64,000 nt of DNA from Saccharothrix luteola (GCF_020859565.1 NZ_JAJHUO010000040.1:1-64000), one strand, 5' to 3'. Counted from the first letter of the stretch, positions 31,974 to 41,361 are shown. Notes: a model not told the origin generated them from the letters alone. Numbers and translations are program-made.

Positions 31974-33161
31974 GTGCACGACGGCACTGGCCGCATCGTG
32001 GTGCAGAACTTGACCAAGCAGTTCGGTCCGGTCGCAGCGGTGCAGAACCTCAGCTTCACAGTGGAACCCGGTTCGGTGACCGGCTTCCTCGGCCCCAACG
32101 GGGCAGGCAAGACCACGACGCTGCGCATGCTGCTCGGCCTGGTGACCCCGACCGCGGGCATCGGACTGATCAACGGCAGGCCGTTCGCCCAGCTCGGCAA
32201 CCCGGCCCGGGTGGTCGGCGCGGTGCTGGAGGCGCAGGGCTTCCACCCCAAGCGCACGGCGCGCAACCACCTGCGCGTCTACGCCGCCGCGATCGGCGTG
32301 CCCGACTCGCGCGCCGACCAGGTGCTCCAGCTGGTCGGCCTCGGCGCGGCGGGCGACCGCAAGGCGGGCGGGTTCTCGCTCGGCATGAAGCAGCGGCTGG
32401 CCCTGGCCACCGCGCTGCTCGGCGACCCGCAGATCCTGGTGCTCGACGAGCCGGCCAACGGGCTCGACCCGGAGGGCATCGCGTGGCTGCGGACGTTCCT
32501 GCAGTCCTACGCGCGCAGCGGGCGGACCGTGCTGATCTCCAGCCACCTGCTGGCGGAGGTCGAGCAGACCGTCGACCAGGTGGTCATCATCAGCCGTGGT
32601 CAGACCATGTACTACGGGTCGCTCGACCAGCTGCGCGACCAGCAGCAGGGCCGCGTGCTCGTGCAGCCGTCGGACACCGGCGCGCTGGTCGCGGCGCTGC
32701 GGGAGGACGGGATCAGCGCGATCGAGCAGCTGCCGGACGGCCGCATCGCGGTCACCGGCGTGGAGGCCAGGCAGGTCGCCGACACCGCGTTGAAGGCGGG
32801 TGTGTCGGTCTACGGCATCCAGGAGGAGAAGGTCGACCTGGAACGGCTGTTCTTCCAGCTCACCAACGGCCAGTACGCGGCGCCGGGCCAGTACGCGCAA
32901 CCCGTCGGGTACCAGCAGCAGCCGCCGCCCGGCTACCAGCCGCAGTACCAGACCCCGCCGCAGGGCTACCAGCAGCAGCCGCCGCCGGGGTACCAGCAGC
33001 AGTACCAGCAGCCGCCGCCCGGCTACGAGCAGCAGTACCAGCAGCAGTACCAGCAGCCCACGCAGGGCTACGAGGCACCACCACCGGGATCCCAGCCGCC
33101 GCCGCAGGACAACCCGTACGGTCCGCAACACGGTCAGGGCGGCCTCGGGGGCGGTGCGTGA
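31974..33161 (+). CDS. ABC transporter ATP-binding protein with a Gln/Pro/Tyr-rich tail
   Basis: GTG 31974 follows a strong ribosome site (GGGAGGG). Residues 1 to about 220 are an ABC-2 type ATPase: Walker A GFLGPNGAGKTTTLR, signature FSLGMKQRLALA, Walker B ILVLDEPANGLDPEG and H-loop ISSHLLAEVEQ. From about residue 297 to 395 the protein is a low-complexity tail of PPPGY, QQQ and QY repeats, likely disordered. It powers the permease encoded immediately downstream (TGATG overlap), forming an exporter or membrane-remodelling system of unknown substrate. The tail is not part of the normal family. Confidence 0.88.
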   Translation: MHDGTGRIVVQNLTKQFGPVAAVQNLSFTVEPGSVTGFLGPNGAGKTTTLRMLLGLVTPTAGIGLINGRPFAQLGNPARVVGAVLEAQGFHPKRTARNHLRVYAAAIGVPDSRADQVLQLVGLGAAGDRKAGGFSLGMKQRLALATALLGDPQILVLDEPANGLDPEGIAWLRTFLQSYARSGRTVLISSHLLAEVEQTVDQVVIISRGQTMYYGSLDQLRDQQQGRVLVQPSDTGALVAALREDGISAIEQLPDGRIAVTGVEARQVADTALKAGVSVYGIQEEKVDLERLFFQLTNGQYAAPGQYAQPVGYQQQPPPGYQPQYQTPPQGYQQQPPPGYQQQYQQPPPGYEQQYQQQYQQPTQGYEAPPPGSQPPPQDNPYGPQHGQGGLGGGA

Positions 33162-34033
33162 TGGGCAACCTGATCAAGGCGGAGTTCCGCAAGACCACCA
33201 CCACGGGCCTGTGGTGGGGCCTGATGATCCCGACCGTGCTGCTCGCGTTCGGCTGGGCGCTCGGCACCGGGGCGATCTTCAAGACCGTCTCGGACTTCAT
33301 GAACAGCTCCGACGCCGAGGAGCTCGCCACGCTGCTCAACGTGGACCCGTCGCAGTGGCAGATGTCGGTGTTCGGGATCGCGCGCAGCATCAACGTGGCC
33401 ACGATCTTCCCGATGATCTTCGGCGGCCTGGCGATCGCCAACGAGATCAACCGCAAGACGATCACCACCACGTTCCTGACCTCGCCCAACAGGGTCTCCG
33501 CGCTGGGCGCGAAGATGATCGTCTACATCCTGTGGGGCGCGATCTTCGGCGTCGCGATCGTGGCCTCGGTGAGCATGGGCATCGCGCTCACCTCGGACGC
33601 GGGTTCGCTGCCGGACGCCGGTGGCTGGCTGGCGCTGGCCGGTGTCGGCGTCCTGTCGTCGATCCTGATGACCATGTTCGGCGTGGGCGTCGGCGCGCTG
33701 ATGACCAGCGTCGTCGGCACCACCGTCGTGCTGCTGCTCTACATGCTGATCGTGGAGAACGGCATCCAGCTCGTGCTGGCGTCCCAGGGCCTGCCGGAGA
33801 TCATCGGCTTCCTGCCCAACGGCGCGGTGAACGGCCTGACCGGCTCGGTGGCGTCGTCGTTGTTCCTGTCGAACGCCGGCGTCGTGCCGGAGGACATGGT
33901 CGAGGCGCTGCGGGCGTTCGCCGGCGCGCTCGGGGCGTTCGACTGGTGGTTGAGCGGTCTGATCTTCCTCGTCTGGTCGGCGCTGTTCTTCCTCGGTGGC
34001 TGGGCGGCCACTCAGCGCAAGGACATCACCTGA
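33161..34033 (+). CDS. ABC-2 type permease, partner of the Q-rich ATPase
   Basis: The 290-residue protein has about six membrane helices. It begins MGNLIKAEFRKTTTTGLWWG, the classic start of ABC-2 permeases (an amphipathic helix, then helix 1), with a large loop after it and helices such as VGTTVVLLLYMLIVENG later. It overlaps the ATPase stop codon. No other component follows; a strong terminator comes next. Substrate unknown. Confidence 0.87.
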   Translation: MGNLIKAEFRKTTTTGLWWGLMIPTVLLAFGWALGTGAIFKTVSDFMNSSDAEELATLLNVDPSQWQMSVFGIARSINVATIFPMIFGGLAIANEINRKTITTTFLTSPNRVSALGAKMIVYILWGAIFGVAIVASVSMGIALTSDAGSLPDAGGWLALAGVGVLSSILMTMFGVGVGALMTSVVGTTVVLLLYMLIVENGIQLVLASQGLPEIIGFLPNGAVNGLTGSVASSLFLSNAGVVPEDMVEALRAFAGALGAFDWWLSGLIFLVWSALFFLGGWAATQRKDIT

Positions 34034-34052
34034 TCGCGTGATCTTGATCGGC

Positions 34053-34092
34053 TGACGGAGGCCGCCCCGAAGGTTCGGGGCGGCCTCCGTCA
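34053..34092 (+). terminator. Terminator after the ABC-2 operon
   Basis: TGACGGAGGCCGCCCCGAA (34053-34071) and TTCGGGGCGGCCTCCGTCA (34074-34092) pair perfectly over 19 bp, with the tip opened into a small loop. It ends the ABC-2 operon just before the next transporter gene. Confidence 0.9.
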
Positions 34093-34127
34093 CGTCCGAG
34101 GGGCCGACACCGTCGGTGGTCCGACCT

Positions 34128-37100
34128 ATGTTGGAGGTCGTGACTTCTTCCGACGGCTGGATCCGCAGGCTCGCCAGGGCGTGCTGGCAGCACCGCTCGC
34201 TCGTGGTGCTCTCGGTGCTCGCCGCCGTCGTCGGCGTCGGGTTGCAGGCCGTCGGCCCGTTGTTGATCAAGGTCGCCGTCGACGACGCGATGGCCGGCCG
34301 CACGGACCGCCTGGCCTGGCTCGCGATCGTCCTGGTCGGCTTGGAGCTGCTGACCTTCGGCACCGCGTTCGTGCGCCGGTTCCTCGGCGGCCGGCTGGCC
34401 GTCGACGTGCAGCACGACCTGCGGCAGGCGGTGTTCGGCGCGGTGCAGCGGTTGGACGGGCCGAAGCAGGACGCGTTGCGCACGGGCCAGGTGGTGTCCC
34501 GCTCGATCACCGACCTCCAGCTGGTCAACAGCCTGCTGTCGATGACGCCGCTGGCGTTCGGCACGGTCGTGTTCGCGGTCGCGGCGATCGTGGCGATGTT
34601 CTGGCTGTCGCCGCTGCTGACCGTGATCGCGCTGGTGATCACCCCCGCCGTCGGGGTGGTCGCGGCCCGCAGCAGGCTGACCCTCTTCCCGGCCACCTGG
34701 TCGGCCCAGCAACGCGCGGCCGACGTGGCGCAGCACGTGGAGGAGACCGTCACCGGCGTGCGCGTGGTGAAGGGGTTCGGCCAGGAGGCCCGCGAGGTCT
34801 CCCGGCTGGAGTCGCGCGCCAAGCTCCTGTTCGCCGAGCGGATGCGCGCGGCCCGCCTGACCGCCCGCCCTTCCGCGACGCTGAACGCCCTGCCCTACCT
34901 CGGCCAGGTGGCGGTCCTGGCGCTCGGCGGCTGGATGGCGCTGCGCGGGGAGGTCACCCTCGGCACGTTCCTGGCGTTCGCGACCTACGTGGCCACCCTC
35001 GTCGGCCCGACCCGCCTGCTGGCGAGCCTGATGGTGACCGCGCAGCTGGCGCGTGCCGGCGTGGAGCGCGTGTACGAGCTGGTCGACTCGCAGCCGACGG
35101 TCGTGGACGGCGACCGCGACGTGCCCGCCGGTCCGGTGGCCGTCGAGCTGCGGGACGTGGCGTTCGGCTACACGCGCAGCGAACCGGTGCTCTCGGGCGT
35201 GTCGCTGCGCGTGGAACCGGGCGAGACGCTCGCCATCGTCGGCACCGCGGGCTCGGGCAAGTCGACCGTGTCGCTGCTGCTGCCCCGGTTCTACGACGTG
35301 CACGAGGGCTCGGTGTCCGTGGGTGACGTGGACGTCCGGGAGCTGCGGCTGTCGTCCCTGCGCCGGACCGTGGGCACGGTGTTCGAGGAGGCGTTCCTCT
35401 TCTCCGACACCGTCCGCTCGAACATCGCCTACGGCCTGCCGGACGCCTCCGACGAGCAGGTGGAAGCGGCGGCGCGGGCGGCCGAGGCGCACGAGTTCAT
35501 CGAAGCGCTGCCGAACGGCTACGACACCGTGGTCGGCGAGCGCGGCCTGACCCTCTCCGGCGGTCAGCGCCAGCGCGTCGCCCTGGCCCGCGCCCTGCTC
35601 TCCGACCCGCGCGTCCTGGTCCTGGACGACGCGACCTCGGCCGTGGACAACGCCACCGAGGCGGCGATCCACCGCACGCTGGCCGCCGTGACCGCCGAGC
35701 GCACGACGCTCCTGATCGCGCACCGGCGGTCGTCGCTCGCGCTGGCCGACCGCATCGCCGTGCTGGACGCGGGCCGGGTGGTCGACATCGGCACCCACGC
35801 CGAGCTGCACGAGCGCTGCCGCCTCTACCGCGAGCTGCTCGCCGGACCGGGCGAGGCGATCGAACAGGTCGACCCCCGTGCCGACGCCAGGCTGGAACCG
35901 GGCCCCGACGGCACGACCCCGGCCCTCTGGCCCGAGAGCGACGAGGACGACCTGGCCGTGCGCGCGGCGAACCGGGCCGTCGGCGCGGCCAAGGTCAGCC
36001 GGGGCGGGGGTGGCACGTCGGCGCTGCTGGGCGGCACCCCGCCGACCCCGGAGCTGATGGCCCGCGTCCACTCCCTGCCGCCTGCCGAGGACGTGCCGGT
36101 CCTGAACGGCGAGGACCCGCGCGCCCCCGACCCGGGCTTCCGCCTGCGCACCCTGCTGCGGCCCGTCCGCTGGACGATGCTGGGCGTGGGCGGCCTCCTG
36201 CTGATCGACACGGCGCTGGCCGTCGCCTCGCCGAACCTGGTGCGCCTCGGCATCGACAAGGGCGTCGTCGGCGGTCAGGTCGGCTGGCTCTGGGTCGCCG
36301 TCGCGATCAGCTTCACGCTGGTCGTGCTGGGCTGGGTGTCGGCGGCTGCGGGCACCGTCGTGACGTCCCGGCTCGGCGAACGCCTGCTGTACCTGTTGCG
36401 CGTGCGCAGCTACGCCCACCTGCAACGGCTCGGGCTGGACTACTACGAGCGCGAGATGGCCGGCCGGATCATGACCCGGATGACCACCGACGTGGACGCC
36501 CTGTCCAGCTTCCTGCAGACCGGCCTGACCACGTTCGTCATCAGCGTGCTGACCGTCGTCGGCATCGCGGTGGCCCTGGTCGTGACCGATCCGGGCCTGG
36601 CGCTGGTGGCGCTGAGCGTGCTGCCGATCCTGCTGATCGCGACGGTGGTCTTCCAACGCCTCTCGTCGGCGGCCTACGCGGAGGCGCGCGAACGCGTCAG
36701 CGCGGTCAACGCCGACCTCCAGGAGAACGTCTCGGGGCTGCGCGTGTCGCAGGCGTACACGCGGGAGGCGCGGTCGGCCGAGGCGTTCGCCGAGCGCAGC
36801 GACGCCTACCGCCGTTCCCGCATCCGGGCGCAGCGGTACATCGCCACCTACTTCCCGTTCCTGTCGCTGCTCTCGGGTGTCGCGCAGGCCGGGATCCTCG
36901 TGGTCGGCTCCTACCGGGTGGCGGAGGGCACCCTGTCCCCCGGCGTGCTCCTGGCGTTCGTGCTGTACCTCGGCCTGTTCTTCTCGCCGCTGTACCAGCT
37001 GTCGGGCGTGTTCGACGGCTACCAGCAGGCCAGGGTGGGCCTGAGCCGCATCGGCGACCTGCTGCGCACCCCGACCACCGTCCCGCCGGCCGCCGACCCC

Positions 37101-37883
37101 GTGCCGGTGACCAACCTGCGCGGTGAGGTGGAGCTGCGCGACGTCACGTTCGCCTACCAGGGCACCACCCGCCCCGCCGTGGAGGACATCTCGCTGCACG
37201 TCCCGCCGGGCGAGACCGTCGCCTTCGTGGGCGCGACCGGCGCGGGCAAGTCGACGCTGGTCAAGCTCGTGGCGAGGTTCTACGACGCCACCGGGGGCGC
37301 GGTGTTGATCGACGGCGTCGATCTGCGCTCCTACGACCTGTCGGCGCTGCGCCGACGGCTCGGCATCGTCCCGCAGGAGGCGCACCTGTTCGGCGGCGAC
37401 ATCGCGGAGAACGTCGCCTACGGCAAGCCGGACGCGACCAGGGCCGAGATCGAGGCGGCGGTCCGGGCCGTGGGCGCCATGCCCGTGGTGGCCGCCCTGC
37501 CCAACGCGTTCCACCAGCAGGTGGGCGAGCGCGGCCAGGGCCTGTCCGCCGGCCAGCGCCAACTGGTCGCCCTGGCCCGGGCCGAGCTGGTCCAGCCGAC
37601 GATCCTGCTGCTGGACGAGGCCACCGCCGCGCTGGACCCCGCCACCGAGTCCGCGGTCCTGGAGGCCGGCGACCACCTGGCCGGGGCCCGGACCACCTTC
37701 GTCGTCGCCCACCGCCTGGCCACCGCCGCCCGCGCCGACCGGATCGTGGTCCTGTCCGGTGGCCGGATCGTGGAACAGGGCACCCACGCCGAACTGCTCG
37801 AAGCGAACGGCCACTACGCCCGCCTCTGGGCCCACGGCACCGACGTCGAGCCGGACGCGAGCGAGCTAACCCCGAGCCACTGA
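34128..37883 (+). CDS. Fused multidrug-type ABC exporter (TMD-NBD-TMD-NBD)
   Basis: About 1250 residues hold two complete half-exporters. Half 1 has Walker A GTAGSGKST, signature LSGGQ and Walker B VLVLDDATSAVD, with Asp in place of the catalytic Glu. Half 2 has GATGAGKST, LSAGQ and ILLLDEATAALD with the Glu present. A charged linker of about 100 residues joins them. One degenerate and one active ATP site is the pattern of heterodimeric exporters (TM287/288 type), here fused into one chain. ATG 34128 is chosen; GTG 34116 and GTG 34140 are alternatives. Drug or lipid export is likely; the substrate is unknown. Confidence 0.87.
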   Translation: MLEVVTSSDGWIRRLARACWQHRSLVVLSVLAAVVGVGLQAVGPLLIKVAVDDAMAGRTDRLAWLAIVLVGLELLTFGTAFVRRFLGGRLAVDVQHDLRQAVFGAVQRLDGPKQDALRTGQVVSRSITDLQLVNSLLSMTPLAFGTVVFAVAAIVAMFWLSPLLTVIALVITPAVGVVAARSRLTLFPATWSAQQRAADVAQHVEETVTGVRVVKGFGQEAREVSRLESRAKLLFAERMRAARLTARPSATLNALPYLGQVAVLALGGWMALRGEVTLGTFLAFATYVATLVGPTRLLASLMVTAQLARAGVERVYELVDSQPTVVDGDRDVPAGPVAVELRDVAFGYTRSEPVLSGVSLRVEPGETLAIVGTAGSGKSTVSLLLPRFYDVHEGSVSVGDVDVRELRLSSLRRTVGTVFEEAFLFSDTVRSNIAYGLPDASDEQVEAAARAAEAHEFIEALPNGYDTVVGERGLTLSGGQRQRVALARALLSDPRVLVLDDATSAVDNATEAAIHRTLAAVTAERTTLLIAHRRSSLALADRIAVLDAGRVVDIGTHAELHERCRLYRELLAGPGEAIEQVDPRADARLEPGPDGTTPALWPESDEDDLAVRAANRAVGAAKVSRGGGGTSALLGGTPPTPELMARVHSLPPAEDVPVLNGEDPRAPDPGFRLRTLLRPVRWTMLGVGGLLLIDTALAVASPNLVRLGIDKGVVGGQVGWLWVAVAISFTLVVLGWVSAAAGTVVTSRLGERLLYLLRVRSYAHLQRLGLDYYEREMAGRIMTRMTTDVDALSSFLQTGLTTFVISVLTVVGIAVALVVTDPGLALVALSVLPILLIATVVFQRLSSAAYAEARERVSAVNADLQENVSGLRVSQAYTREARSAEAFAERSDAYRRSRIRAQRYIATYFPFLSLLSGVAQAGILVVGSYRVAEGTLSPGVLLAFVLYLGLFFSPLYQLSGVFDGYQQARVGLSRIGDLLRTPTTVPPAADPVPVTNLRGEVELRDVTFAYQGTTRPAVEDISLHVPPGETVAFVGATGAGKSTLVKLVARFYDATGGAVLIDGVDLRSYDLSALRRRLGIVPQEAHLFGGDIAENVAYGKPDATRAEIEAAVRAVGAMPVVAALPNAFHQQVGERGQGLSAGQRQLVALARAELVQPTILLLDEATAALDPATESAVLEAGDHLAGARTTFVVAHRLATAARADRIVVLSGGRIVEQGTHAELLEANGHYARLWAHGTDVEPDASELTPSH

Positions 37884-37912
37884 CCCGTCCGCGGCCGGAC
37901 CGCCCGCCACAA

Positions 37913-37950
37913 AACTTTCCGGGTCGGCAAGTTTGCCGACCCGGAAAGTT
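37913..37950. promoter_or_regulatory. 38-bp perfect palindrome before the TetR gene
   Basis: AACTTTCCGGGTCGGCAA (37913-37930), two bases, then the exact complement TTGCCGACCCGGAAAGTT (37933-37950). It lies 17 bases before the TetR start. It could be the repressor's operator, the terminator of the ABC exporter, or both. Its core, ACTTTCCGGGTCGG, has no second copy that I saw in this window. Confidence 0.7.
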
Positions 37951-37967
37951 CCACTAGGCTGACCCGC

Positions 37968-38567
37968 ATGGCGACGGGCGGGCTGCGTGAGCGCAAGAAG
38001 CGGGAGACGCGGTTCGCGTTGAGCCAGGCCGCGATCCGGCTCACCCTGGAACGCGGGTGGGACAACGTCTCGGTGGAGGACATCGCCGCCGCGGCGAACG
38101 TGTCCGAGCGGACCTTCCGCAACTACTTCGCCACCAAGGCCGAGGCGATCGTCGCCACCCACGTCGAGCGCGGCCGGCGCGTCGCCCAAGCCCTCCGCGA
38201 CCGCCCGGCCGACGAACCGCTCTGGGACGCGCTCGTCGACGCCGTCGTCGCGCAGTTCGAACCACCCGGCAGCGGCGCGGCGCCGTCCGGCTACGCCGCC
38301 GCGCTCCAGAAGCTGCTCGCCGAGCCGGCCGTCCAGTACGAGGTGTTCCGCGCCCACGCCGCCGCGCAGGACGAGCTGACCGCCGCCATCGCCGACCGCA
38401 CCGGCACCGCCGCCGGCGACCTGTACCCGCAGGTCGTCGCCGCCGTGGTCAGCGCGGGCCTGGGCGCCGCGCTCACCCGGTGGACCCAGGACCCCACCGG
38501 GTCGATCGGACCTCTCCTCCGCGAGGTCTTCCACCGGATCCGCGCCGGGTTGCCCGCCCCGCGCTGA
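37968..38567 (+). CDS. TetR-family transcriptional regulator
   Basis: The 199-residue protein begins with basic residues (LRERKKRETRFALSQAAIRL) and a TetR helix-turn-helix, VEDIAAAANVSERTFRNYFA. The C-terminal domain looks like the AcrR/MftR-type ligand domain. It lies between the fused exporter and the FAD monooxygenase. Such regulators often control a neighbouring monooxygenase, so the long palindrome at its own promoter suggests control of itself and the monooxygenase 80 bp downstream. Ligand unknown. Confidence 0.87.
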   Translation: MATGGLRERKKRETRFALSQAAIRLTLERGWDNVSVEDIAAAANVSERTFRNYFATKAEAIVATHVERGRRVAQALRDRPADEPLWDALVDAVVAQFEPPGSGAAPSGYAAALQKLLAEPAVQYEVFRAHAAAQDELTAAIADRTGTAAGDLYPQVVAAVVSAGLGAALTRWTQDPTGSIGPLLREVFHRIRAGLPAPR

Positions 38568-38647
38568 CCTCGCCACCCCGCATACCGAAGCCCGCCCGAC
38601 GGGCTCCCCGGCGTGCCCGGAACACCCGAAGCAGAGGAGTGACACCC

Positions 38648-40092
38648 ATGGACGTGGTCGTCGTCGGCGGTGGACCGAACGGGCTCATGCTCGCGTGCGA
38701 ACTCGCCCTGGGAGGCGTCCGGCCGGTCGTGCTGGAGCGCCTCCTCGAACCCGGCGCGGAACCCCGGTCGAACGGCCTGGTCGGCCAGGTCGTCCGGATG
38801 GTCGACCGCCGCGGCCTGTTCGAGCGGCTCAGCGGGCAGCCCGGCCCGCCGCTGCCCAACGACCGCCACTTCATGTTCGCCGCGATGCCGCTCGACCTCG
38901 GCCTCCTCGCCGACAGCCCGATCTACAACCTCCCGGTGCCCGAAGCGGCCACGAGTTCACCGGGCTCGTCCAGGACGCCGACGGCGTCACGCTCACCGTC
39001 GACGGCCCCGACGGCGCGTACGAGCTGCGCACCCGGTACGTCGTCGGCGCCGACAGCGCGCACAGCCCGGTCCGCAAGGCCGCCGGCATCGGCTTCCCCG
39101 GCGTCACCTACGACCGGTCCACCACCCGCACCGCGCACGTCACCGTGCCGTCGGACTGGCTGGACCCCGCGACCGGCGCGCTGATCGTGCCCGGTCACGG
39201 CCCCGTCCGGCCGTTCCTGCCCGTCCGGACCGACCGCGGCGGCTTCTCCTACGCCCCACTGCCCGGCCGCCCGCCGCTGGTCTCCACCACGGAGTGGGCC
39301 GAGCCGGGAACCGACCGCTCGGAGACCGGGCCGATGAGCCTCGACGAGCTGCGCGCCGGCGTCCGCCGGGTGCTGGGCGCCGACGTGCCGCTCGGCCCGC
39401 CGCCCGGCTCCGGCCCGCACGTGCTGCGCAGGCTCGACGGCGGCAACACCAGGGTCGCCGAGCGGTACCGCGACGGTCGGGTGTTCCTGGTCGGCGACGC
39501 CGCCCACGTCTTCGCCGCCGGCGGCACCGGACTCGACGTCGGCCTCCAGGACGCGGTGAACCTGGGCTGGAAGCTCGCGGCGGCGGTCAACGGCGCCGTC
39601 GACGTCCTCGACACGTACGAGGCCGAACGCCGTCCGGTCGCCGACCGGACCATCACCTACTCCCAGGCCCAGTCCGCACTGCTGTCACCGGGCGAGGACG
39701 TCACCGGCCTGCGCCGGCTGTTCGGCGAACTGCTCGCCCAACCGGGCGTCGTGCGGGTCGTGGCCGACCTGATCGCCGGCGCGGACGTCCGCTACCCGGT
39801 CGGCGACGACGCCCACCCGCTGGCCGGCCTGCCCGCACCCGACCTGGACCTGCGCACGTCGGCCGGCACGGTCCGCCTCGCCGAACTGGTCCGAACGGCG
39901 CGGCCACTGCTGATCGACCTGACGGGGAGCGGCGGCCTGCGCGTCGACGGCGTCGAGGTCGTCCGCGCCGAGGCGGACACCGACGCCACCGCGCTCCTGC
40001 TCCGCCCGGACTCCTACGTGGCGTGGGCGTCGAACGACGCGCGCCCCTACCCGGACGAGCTCCGGCACGTCGCCGCCCGGTGGTTCGGCTGA
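38648..40092 (+). pseudogene. FAD-dependent aromatic monooxygenase, broken by an internal deletion/frameshift
   Basis: The first part from ATG 38648 (GAGGAG upstream) has the FAD motif VVVVGGGPNGLMLACELAL and reads to LPVPEA near 38945. The protein then continues in another frame at GHEFTGLVQDADGV, through VFLVGDAAHVFAAGGTGLD (GD motif) and a C-terminal thioredoxin-like domain, to the stop at 40092. In intact relatives about 15-20 residues (a Q/E-rich helix ending in RRG) separate these parts. A loss of roughly 50-60 bp, 1 more than a multiple of 3, explains both the gap and the shift. The product would be truncated. A sequencing error alone would not remove residues. Confidence 0.75.
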
Positions 40093-40107
40093 CCGCAGGC
40101 ACGAGGC

Positions 40108-40137
40108 CGCCCCGCAGCCCGTGCGGCCTGCGGGGCG
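40108..40137. terminator. Bidirectional hairpin between the monooxygenase and SRPBCC genes
   Basis: CGCCCCGCAG (40108-40117) and CTGCGGGGCG (40128-40137) form a perfect 10-bp stem with a 10-base loop between the convergent stops at 40092 and 40150. Confidence 0.75.
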
Positions 40138-40149
40138 AAGAGCGGTCGC

Positions 40150-40635
40150 TCAGCCCTCGGCGAGCATCTCGTCCAGCCGCTCGTACCCCTCGACCACCCC
40201 GGTCTCCATGCCGCTGGCCAACATCATGTCGCGGGCTTCCGTCGTCGCGAACACGCTGGCGGCGTGCAGCCGGGTCCGGCCGTCGCCCAGGTCCTCGAAC
40301 GTCAGGGTGTCCAGCGAGACGCCGTCCGGGAAGCCCTCGAACGTGAACGTCTGCACGATCCGCTCACCGGGCCTGACCTCGTGGAACGAGCCGTAGAACC
40401 GGTACTCCTCGTCACCGTGGCTGTGCACGAAGCGGTAGGCGCCGCCGGTCGACGCGTCCCACCGCTCCACGCGCATCTCCAGGTAGCGCGGGCCCTGCCA
40501 CTTCACCACGAGGTCGGGGTCGACGTGCGCGCGGAACACCGCGTCCACCGGGGCGTTGAACTCGCGGGTGATGTGGATGACCGGCGTGGCCGGGTCGGCG
40601 CTGATGCTGGTCTCGGGGTGCGTGGTCGTGGTCAT
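40150..40635 (-). CDS. SRPBCC/AHSA1-family protein
   Basis: The 161-residue protein has the START-like AHSA1 pattern: REFNAPVDAVFRAHVDPDLV at the beginning, RYLEMRVERWDASTGGAYRF in the middle and the C-terminal helix with GYERLDEMLA. These proteins bind small hydrophobic ligands. Partnered with an ArsR regulator they form a very common pair of unknown ligand. The start ATG 40635 overlaps the ArsR stop (ATGA). Confidence 0.9.
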   Translation of the reverse strand: MTTTTHPETSISADPATPVIHITREFNAPVDAVFRAHVDPDLVVKWQGPRYLEMRVERWDASTGGAYRFVHSHGDEEYRFYGSFHEVRPGERIVQTFTFEGFPDGVSLDTLTFEDLGDGRTRLHAASVFATTEARDMMLASGMETGVVEGYERLDEMLAEG

Positions 40636-40997
40636 GATGCTTCTCCTTCGATCCGGGTCTGTCGGGTGCCGTCGGACGCCATCTCGGCGAGCAGGGCGTC
40701 CAGCCGCTGGTAGCGCTGCTCCGCCTCCTGCCGGTAGCGCTCGATCCACTTCGTCATCAGGTCGAACACCTCCGCCTCGAGGTGGACGGGCCGTCGTTGC
40801 GCCTGCTTGCTGCGGCTGACGAGCCCGGCGTCCTCGAGCACCTTGAGGTGCTTCGACACGGCCTGCACGGTCACGGAGTACGGCTCGGCCAACTCGTTCA
40901 CGGTCGCGTCGCCCACTGCCAGCCGCGCCACCATGTCGCGCCGGATCGGGTCGGCCAGGGCCGAGAAGACCCGCGACAACTGGTCGTCCACCGCCAT
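40632..40997 (-). CDS. ArsR-family (SdpR-like) transcriptional regulator
   Basis: About 121 residues with an ArsR winged helix: FSALADPIRRDMVARLAVGD, VTVQAVSKHLKVLEDAGLV and a basic wing. No metal-binding cysteines are present, so it is not a metal sensor. AAGGAG abuts ATG 40997; the GTG two codons later (40991) has better spacing and may be the true start. Two identical palindromes lie upstream, so self-regulation of this ArsR-SRPBCC operon is likely. Confidence 0.9.
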   Translation of the reverse strand: MAVDDQLSRVFSALADPIRRDMVARLAVGDATVNELAEPYSVTVQAVSKHLKVLEDAGLVSRSKQAQRRPVHLEAEVFDLMTKWIERYRQEAEQRYQRLDALLAEMASDGTRQTRIEGEAS

Positions 40998-41005
40998 CTC
41001 CTTAC

Positions 41006-41021
41006 TCAACCTCTCGGTTGA
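41006..41021. promoter_or_regulatory. ArsR operator, proximal copy
   Basis: TCAACC-TCTC-GGTTGA is a perfect inverted repeat 8 bases upstream of the arsR ATG. The identical arms occur again 45 bases further upstream. Confidence 0.7.
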
Positions 41022-41050
41022 ACAAACCATACGACCGACACCCACCGAAG

Positions 41051-41066
41051 TCAACCAAAAGGTTGA
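41051..41066. promoter_or_regulatory. ArsR operator, distal copy
   Basis: TCAACC-AAAA-GGTTGA repeats the arms of the proximal site exactly, with a different 4-base centre. The promoter probably lies between the two. From here to the kgd start (41067-41361, 295 bp) I see no gene; it should contain the kgd promoter, but no convincing -35/-10 pair was found. Confidence 0.7.
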
Positions 41067-41361
41067 AGACGCAGGTCAGGGACCTATCGGACACCACGCT
41101 TCAGCCGGCTGAACACCTCACACCCCACCGACCACCGCCGTGCGCACAACTACTCCGAGTTGAAGCACCGCCGGACGTGTGACGGGCTTAACCTCAAGTG
41201 ATGCTCAAGCACCCATAACACGAACCGATGACCTGACCGATTCTGTGAGAGAACACTCGGTGCGCTGCCCCTCCTGTGTGTGAACTGCACCAGACGGGGG
41301 ACTAGCCTGACCATGAGTGAGTCATTACCAAGAGCGAGATGGATAGAGGCGAGCGCCAGCC

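Noticed and set aside
34026..37835. Long minus-strand open frame (about 1270 codons) opposite the fused ABC exporter
   Set aside because: Antisense shadow without recognisable motifs; the plus strand has two complete ABC halves.
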